NCBI GenBank assembly: GCA_026929865.2
Contig: CM049409.1
Span: 8,587,452 to 8,651,451 of the forward strand
Length of the DNA: 64,000 nt
Source: Hyperoplus lanceolatus
Lineage: Eukaryota > Chordata > Actinopteri > Uranoscopiformes > Ammodytidae
Direction: 5' to 3'
Position numbers and translations under genes: made by a program. Below the pieces are notes generated by a model. It was not told the DNA's origin, made no database searches, and saw only the letters and a list, made by a program, of their open reading frames with translations. Positions 57,740-64,000 of the stretch are shown here, one piece after another; position 1 is the stretch's first letter; each line of letters opens with the position of its first letter.

Positions 57740-58190
57740 ACTGAGCATCTTATCTGGCATCCTGAGTGGTCGCCGAGAGCGGGTCACAAAATGTCAATTT
57801 CTCATCAAGGCAACATTGTCCGAGGCCACCTCTCCCTTTAATGCACAATTAAACGGCGGTAACCCCGAGTGGCAATCAGCATATCACAGCTTATTATGGC
57901 AGCCATCATGCATGCACGGATCTCAAGGCACGGGGTGAGATAGTCCAGGAGCTGCTGCTGATAGCGCAAAAAAAGGACAGACAACACTCAAAAGGAGCAG
58001 CGATTTCATTTTCAGCCTGCGATCGCCCCTGTGCCTCCAAATCATTCCCTCGATAAACCAATGTGTCTGATAACAATGGCCACACATCTGCCTCCTGACG
58101 TTGCATTATCTGTTTCAGATACACATGCACCACTTTAGATCTATGGCCTTGTTTCCTGCCGTCTCATTATTCAATGACAAAATGTTGTAC
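57740..58190. promoter_or_regulatory. Candidate downstream enhancer
   Basis: Complex non-repetitive sequence with a SOX-like ACAATGGCC, TGATAA (GATA-like), a CATCTG E-box and TTATTATGGCAG. It lies about 0.9 kb past the likely poly-A site. Function is inferred from texture. Confidence 0.33.
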
Positions 58191-58469
58191 TGAACTTATT
58201 TGGTCTTTAAATCCCAGAGAGTTGAACCAAGGAAACTGTGTTCGCCCTACAGAAATAATAACCGGCCGAGGGAGAAAAAAAACACAAAAAGAACAATTTT
58301 GATGGTAAGAGAAAAATCAAAAAATTACAGAATGAAATTTTCTGAATTGTTGCCAGTTCTAAGAGCTTTCCAAGCCTGGCAGGCAGGCTCCAGGAGCAGT
58401 ATATTGTCTCAGCAGGTTTCCATGTACCCAACGACCAGCTCACTAGCTCTGCCACACCACTCAATCATC

Positions 58470-58960
58470 GTGAGAGCCTCTTTATTGGAGAACTCTAATG
58501 GCCACCCTCCACCATGATCTTAATGTGTGCATTAAATATTTATAAATCCCGGGTCAATAATGCCCCATAACCAGAGCCTGACAGACCCCCACCGTACCAT
58601 GTGGCTGCTTCCCTCTCCAACACAGGCAAAGGTCACGGGGTCACGCAATCAAAAGAGAGCGAGGCTCGCCACATCCATATGTTGCCACTCTTATCAAGAC
58701 TTTCCTCAGTACTGGTTATCTGTCAAAGGAAAGAAATATTGAAAGCAATATCGATCTTAACTAGCCTTGTGTTGCCGAGGGCCACGCTTCAAACATCTGC
58801 TCGTGCATTGTTATATTTAAAAAGAAAAAAAACTCGCCTCAATAATATAAGCCTGAGCTGTAATATTGAACATCTCTGTCTGACGCAGAGTATGATGAAT
58901 AACCGCGTTATTAACAAGCATGACCGGAGATTTTCAAAAGTTTAAATATATATATATGTA
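58470..58960. promoter_or_regulatory. Candidate downstream enhancer
   Basis: Complex AT-rich sequence with CATTAAATATTTATAAA, GGTCAATAATGCCC and AATAACCGCGTTATTAAC motifs. It ends in a short AT repeat (about 58945-58957). Function is inferred. Confidence 0.3.
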
Positions 58961-61723
58961 GATGTACAGTAGGTGCTGAATATTTCTTAATTAGTGTAGG
59001 GGTTAACTGTAGCAGCCTGGCATCTATGTGGGCGACTTGGGTCCCGGCTTGACGTGATCATATCCAGCACTGCGCTCCTGTGCTGTTCAGGTGAAAGATT
59101 GTGCTCCGTTGATAGCACGCACAAAAGAGCGGCCGGACAATGAGCCAGTCAATGGAGAGCTCCAGTTGAAAGAGCCACAATGGCCGTGCACGCTGGGAAT
59201 TGGGCTGGATGATATAAAGGAATGAAACCTTCATTGAGGCCATGGAGGACAAGCATTCAGAAAAGGAGGGTTTTGTTTGCTCTTTATCAATCGGCCGTTT
59301 CCCATGAGAAAAAACAATTCAAACTGACCTTAAAAAGGGAGAATATTACCTTACGCATCCACTCCCTATGTAACTCTTTATTGAGGGGGCTTATGCATTC
59401 ACTCTTTTAATGGATGTCCATGTGATAATACCTTTGTGCCCAGATGTGTATACAGTATGAACGCGGGCCGTAAAACTTGTAACCGTAAAAAGGTAGACCA
59501 TGGTTTATCTGCTCTGTTCGGTGCGGGCAGTGCTGAGAAGTACTTTTTAAGGGATTTGCCGTTGGACAGACAGGATTTGTGTAACCGCTGAGTGATGTGT
59601 TTCTGTGAAAGAAAAGGAAAAAAGAAAAAAAAAGCTGCTGTAACTCTGGTGAAGTTTATACATGAGTAGGATACAGCCGCATGACTCGTAAAACACTGCA
59701 CAACTCCACATCGTAACTTTGAGCTGACAATTAATCAAAATCTCCCTGATTCTGACCTTTGAACAATTCCAACATTTGAATTCAAAAACAGGGAATCTGA
59801 TCGTGTTTTTAATTTTTGAAACAGTCCCACTTTAGCACAGTCCCCTGTCTGCGAATCGGTACATCAGATAAGACACTGCTCCCCTGCTACTATTCACAGG
59901 GAGTATGCTTTGCAAGGAAAACTCTAGATCCCTCGCAAAAAAAGATTTCTACTTCACTCACTGCAGTCAAGGAGGATGAGCAAAGTATCCCAGTGCTTCA
60001 AAATCCATTAAACTTGTATTTGGGTGTCATTTGATACTTCATCAATGTTTCAGTAGATTTTCAAACCCACAAATGCAGGATTTACCCCGGGTAGAAGTTA
60101 CCGTATTATACACTATATATTTCTTCTCCTTCTATGAACTTCACCTAGCCCAACAAAAAAAAATTGACTGTAAAGATTGCCTGGTCAGGGAGTGTTAGGC
60201 TCCGGTGATAAAATAATAGCACTTGAACTGTATTTTTTTGCTACAGTCTCCACTTCACCACATAGAGCTCCTTTCATAGTACCCCTCTGTAGTGCTTTGT
60301 CCGGTAGTTTCTGGATATGATATCATCTATTAATAATGTATTGGCAATGGATTACATAAAAAGGGACCAGAAATAACATCCAATATTCATGCCCCCTGAG
60401 CTTGACTGTGTCCAATCCGTTTGGCCCATAAAACCTTAGCCCCATTTCCATATCCGCTGTGGGTCACGACAGGTCTGCCTCACAAAGGCTCATAGAACAG
60501 CTCAACTCAGGAAAAGGGCAGTAAAAATGGGGTGGATTTCTGAACCCTTATGAAACAGGCCCCCTTTGGAAAAAAAGCTGAGAAAAAGCCCTTTTCCGAT
60601 TTCAGCGCCTGTGAAAAACCTGGTACTGTATTTCCCTCTTTAATTGTGCCACTTGAGAAATTGACGTGCCTCTGAAACATGGCATGAATCTCACAGTTAT
60701 TGCAGTCCCCTTGGCAGGGAATGTTGATACAACATCTGCATGCTATAGAAAGTAATGGAAGTAGCAGAGGTGGCAGCTGCAACTCTACAGGAAGTGTGCC
60801 ATTTTCAGGCAGTGCTGCTGTGAGAACCACTAACTGCCAGCCTGGTCTTGCAGGCGGCTCTGATTGCCAGGACACTATGACAAACACGCAGGGGCTGGGA
60901 GCGTTGCATCCTGGGGGATGACAGCTTCTGTTTGATTGTCAATAAGGCTCATTAGCAGAAAAAATGGAGAATGCGAAAACAGATTAAATGGCTTGAGATG
61001 GGGTCCCCCTCATGTTACATTACAGGGGATATTTTAGAGCCTTTATTCCATCAATTCCACAAAAAAAAATAGTGTCAAAAAAAACGCTATAGTTTCCCCT
61101 TCCAAAAAAGCAGAAACTGTAGCTTAATTTATATTTATAAAAACATTTCAGATATGGTGATGAACCACACGCTTTTCCATCAAAACAGACCCAACAAGTG
61201 CTAATCAAGCCCCTTTAACACCATCCACACCTTACACACTACACAGCCCTCTCCTCCGGCTCCGAGCGACTCTCATCTTAAGAACAGTGGCGGATGTTTC
61301 CCTCCATCTTAGGGAGGAACGGCCAACAAAGCAGCGTGTAAGGGCCTTTCCCTGAAGAGTCCTTGTCACGCCGCGCCAAACCTCTGTGATTATCGTTGTT
61401 TTTGCAGAGAGTGTCCATGCCTGCCAATACCGCTGTTCCATAAATGAATTTGGCCCCTCGTCAACGAATTACCTAACACGCAGAACTGTGTATGTGTCAC
61501 ATCCAATTCCAACTCACCGGCTTTGGTGGTGTGTGTCAGCTGGAGGACTTAATCATCAATCGTCAATCATAATAAGCGAAGCACATTGATAGGGCCTCCT
61601 TTTTTAACTCACTCTTTTCCTACAGAGTTGAATAAAGTGTAAAGGGAGAAGTTAAAACTGACCATGTTAAATCGGGTGGACCACAATTTATATTCCTAAT
61701 TTAGTGTATGGCTTAATTAGTCT

Positions 61724-61750
61724 TGTGTGTGTGTGTGTGTGTGTGTGTGT
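61724..61750. repeat. (TG)n microsatellite, short
   Basis: About 13 TG units. Confidence 0.95.
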
Positions 61751-62026
61751 CGGCTTCCATGAAGTGGAGCTTAGGAGCTATATCCACTTGATCACATCAT
61801 TGCTGGCTTTCATGAGGACATTCTGGAACGATATCTGTCAGTCTAATCTTGATGTTTTTGCTCAGAACGGGCTTTGCCTGTTTTTAGCTACACACTTTTA
61901 ATTAATGCTTAAATGGACAATCTTTAGAGAGGACTTTTTCTTAATCAATAACCCCCTATCTCGCATCATACAAAATTAATCAGTATAGGACCTGTTATTA
62001 GGCCTTAATGCAGCCGTAAAGTCAGA

Positions 62027-62094
62027 AACACACACACACACACACAAGCATGCAAACACACACACACACACACACAAACACACGCATGCACGGA

Positions 62095-62135
<41 letters not shown>

Positions 62136-62150
62136 ACGCACCCACACACA
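62027..62150. repeat. Compound CA repeat
   Basis: About 124 bp of CA units interrupted by CAAG, TGCA, CGCACGG and CACCC variants, an older and more decayed repeat than the pure tracts elsewhere. It generates Val-Cys minus-strand frames. Confidence 0.95.
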
Positions 62151-63912
62151 TTCTAACTGGCAAAGTGTGCATTTTGCGCAAGGCTGAGGAATCTGGCTCA
62201 TATTTTCCCTCTCCCTGATCCAATCCACTCCTCTCTCCCCCGTCATATAGATCGGAGGCTTGTGGGGGCCAGAGGCGCTGACAGAGCCCAGATGCTCCCA
62301 GTCTGTCTGGGGGAACTGGGGAGACTGGTGCCATGGGGTCCTGGAGCCTCTGAAGTGCCGCCCCTCCGTCAACATGACCAAGGCTAGACCTGCACTTTCT
62401 CCAGTGCTGAGACACTCTCCTGACCACGCTGACAACCGCGCTGTACGCTCACACAGATTGATACATGCAGGGTGGATGAACGCTCGCAGGCAGCCCCACT
62501 CGCACGTAATGTATAGCCCCGTTCATCAGCCGCTCCTAATTAGAGACCCCCAGACCAGCCCTCGGGTTCAAAAGGTTACAATGACACATGACATGCAAGG
62601 TTACCGACGTTACACACGCTCACATGCTGATATACTCTATACCTCTCAGGCTTTTTCTTTTTTACTTTCTCATTTTTAATCCTGCACTGATCACATCACC
62701 ACTGTCCTCAACTTGCTCATGTGGAAGGGGGGTCTCTTTGTTCTGAAGAAACAAAACAGAGAAAAAATAAAATAGGCACCATAAGACTCCACAATCCCCT
62801 CTCTCAAAACACAAAGATCATTACAGGGGCATCAAAGTATGGCATGTTTGAAATGATATTTTCTCTTTGTAGTTTGTGGCGTAGCGTGGAGTGTGCTGGT
62901 ATTAGATGCTGCTGTGGCAGCTGTCGTGGCTGGCTGCGCGGTGCCGCCTCGGTGTCAGGGCCTCCGAGGCCAGGCTGTCCCGGCAGACAGACAGAGGGGG
63001 AGGAAACCTGATAGTGCAGCCAAGCCCCAGTCTAATGTCTGTCTATCCAGCTATCTATCCCTGTGTCTATCTGTCTGAATGAATGTTGTTGGACACTGCC
63101 TATCTGCATGCTGTAGTATACTCCTCCGGCTTCCCAGCAGCAGTGCACTGCTTGCATTTAATATGCTGCAAAAAGTTTTGCTCTTTTTCCTTTTTTTTAA
63201 AGCAACAAACTTCCTATTCCAGCTATTTATGAATCGGTGATGTGGCTGCAGGATTAACTTCTGCAGGCTCCCCCCCTCCCACTTGTACCAAAGGGGGGCA
63301 AGGGTTGTGATAACATTAGAATTATGAGGCGACATGTATGAAGAGCAAGAGATGGAAGCACCGAGCGTGTTTGTATTTGATGTGGGGGAAGAAAATTGTT
63401 CTATAATGAGGAGGGGTGCCAGGATATGAGATGGGAAGTAGGGAGCTGGAGACAGGATATAAGTTATGAGAAGGAAACTAATGTTAGGAAATGCAGCGGT
63501 TGTTGTTGTTGTGGCTGTACAAGCTAAAATGTATCTTAGTGCTAGCCGCCATGATTAATACAGCCCGGCCAGGTCAGAACCCCGCACTAACGCTGCGAAT
63601 ACCACCAACTATATAACTCGCTCTTTCTGGGGCTCAAATGAGTGTGTGTCATATGTGGGAGGGAGAGTGTGTGTGTGTGTGAGGGGGTTAATAAATGTTG
63701 AATCAAACGCCGCACGAGACACTCACACTCCTTAAGGGTTGCCCATTAGCGGTGTGTGGGTGCATGGGGAGTTTATCAGTGTCTGGGTGATTTATGAAGT
63801 CAGACTCAATATCATCCACTTCACCCACACACATATGGACATACACATGTGCACACACCAACACGCTATGGCCACATGCTCACTTTCACACAAACACACA
63901 CACATGCATGTG

Positions 63913-63914
63913 CA

Positions 63915-63944
<30 letters not shown>
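63913..63944. repeat. (CA)n microsatellite, short
   Basis: About 15 CA units at the end of a diffuse CA-rich stretch (63825-63944). Confidence 0.95.
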
Positions 63945-63948
<4 letters not shown>

Positions 63949-64000
63949 TAAAAGCAAGAGCATGCAGCACATGCACTAACGTAGTCCCTCTCTCTCTCTC

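Larger units (their letters stand above)
56871..64000. other. Intergenic DNA downstream of ebf3
   Basis: No coding exon recognised. It holds complex, possibly conserved blocks (about 57740-58190 and 58470-58960), a GT repeat (61724-61750), CA-rich repeats (62027-62150 and 63913-63944) and otherwise unique AT-rich sequence. The longest frames (62005-62427 minus and 62260-62679 plus) overlap the CA repeat or lack any domain. Confidence 0.75.

Noticed and set aside
62005-62679. Possible downstream gene (140-codon minus and 139-codon plus frames)
   Set aside because: One is a Val-Cys repeat frame extended into unique sequence, the other lacks any known domain. They overlap in antisense and show no splice pattern.

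Overview
The window is vertebrate nuclear DNA, most likely from a teleost fish. It holds the 3' two-thirds of one multi-exon gene on the + strand, a COE/EBF (Collier/Olf1/EBF) transcription factor best identified as ebf3. The evidence is ten short exons with consensus splice sites and matching phases. They spell the end of the EBF DNA-binding domain, the IPT/TIG domain, the HLH domain with the duplicated second helix typical of vertebrates, and a Ser/Thr/Pro-rich tail ending MSGLVVPPM. That tail is the EBF3 version; from memory EBF1 ends ISGMIVPPM. Very many CA/GT microsatellites and an L2-like LINE fragment fit a fish genome. I cannot tell which teleost paralogue (ebf3a or ebf3b) this is.

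Layout. 1-27276: no exon was found. I read this as part of the large intron before the first visible exon, since the start codon, the first part of the DNA-binding domain and the zinc knuckle are missing and should lie upstream. 27277-29751: two DNA-binding-domain exons, the second with two in-frame donor sites. 34550-35858: two IPT exons, separated by an intron mostly filled by a 5'-truncated LINE. 46863-46951: HLH helix 1, after an 11 kb intron. 52135-52596: two adjacent exons that are tandem duplicates of helix 2. 53038-55289: three exons for the transactivation tail and the stop codon. 55290 to about 56870: AT-rich 3' UTR. From there to 64000: intergenic DNA.

The spliced product of the visible part is about 364 residues (372 with the optional 8-residue insert). 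Added to the missing N-terminus, this agrees with the short EBF3 isoform, about 551 residues in human. The Ser/Pro-rich cassette of the long mammalian isoform was not found at its expected place.

Outside the exons the sequence alternates between two textures. One is simple repeats (CA/GT, GA/CT, poly-C). The other is compact blocks that are AT-rich but not simple, rich in homeodomain TAATTA, POU octamer, E-box, RUNX-like and PBX-HOX-like motifs. This is the usual look of conserved non-coding enhancers around developmental regulators. Conservation cannot be measured from one sequence, so those calls are inference. A perfect EBF palindrome in an ebf3 intron raises the possibility of autoregulation. 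A small element with TA-flanked inverted ends looks like a Tc1/mariner-type MITE.

I found no novel multi-gene system, no CRISPR array, no convincing tRNA or rRNA gene and no second protein-coding gene. Most other long open frames are translations of dinucleotide repeats or chance frames.
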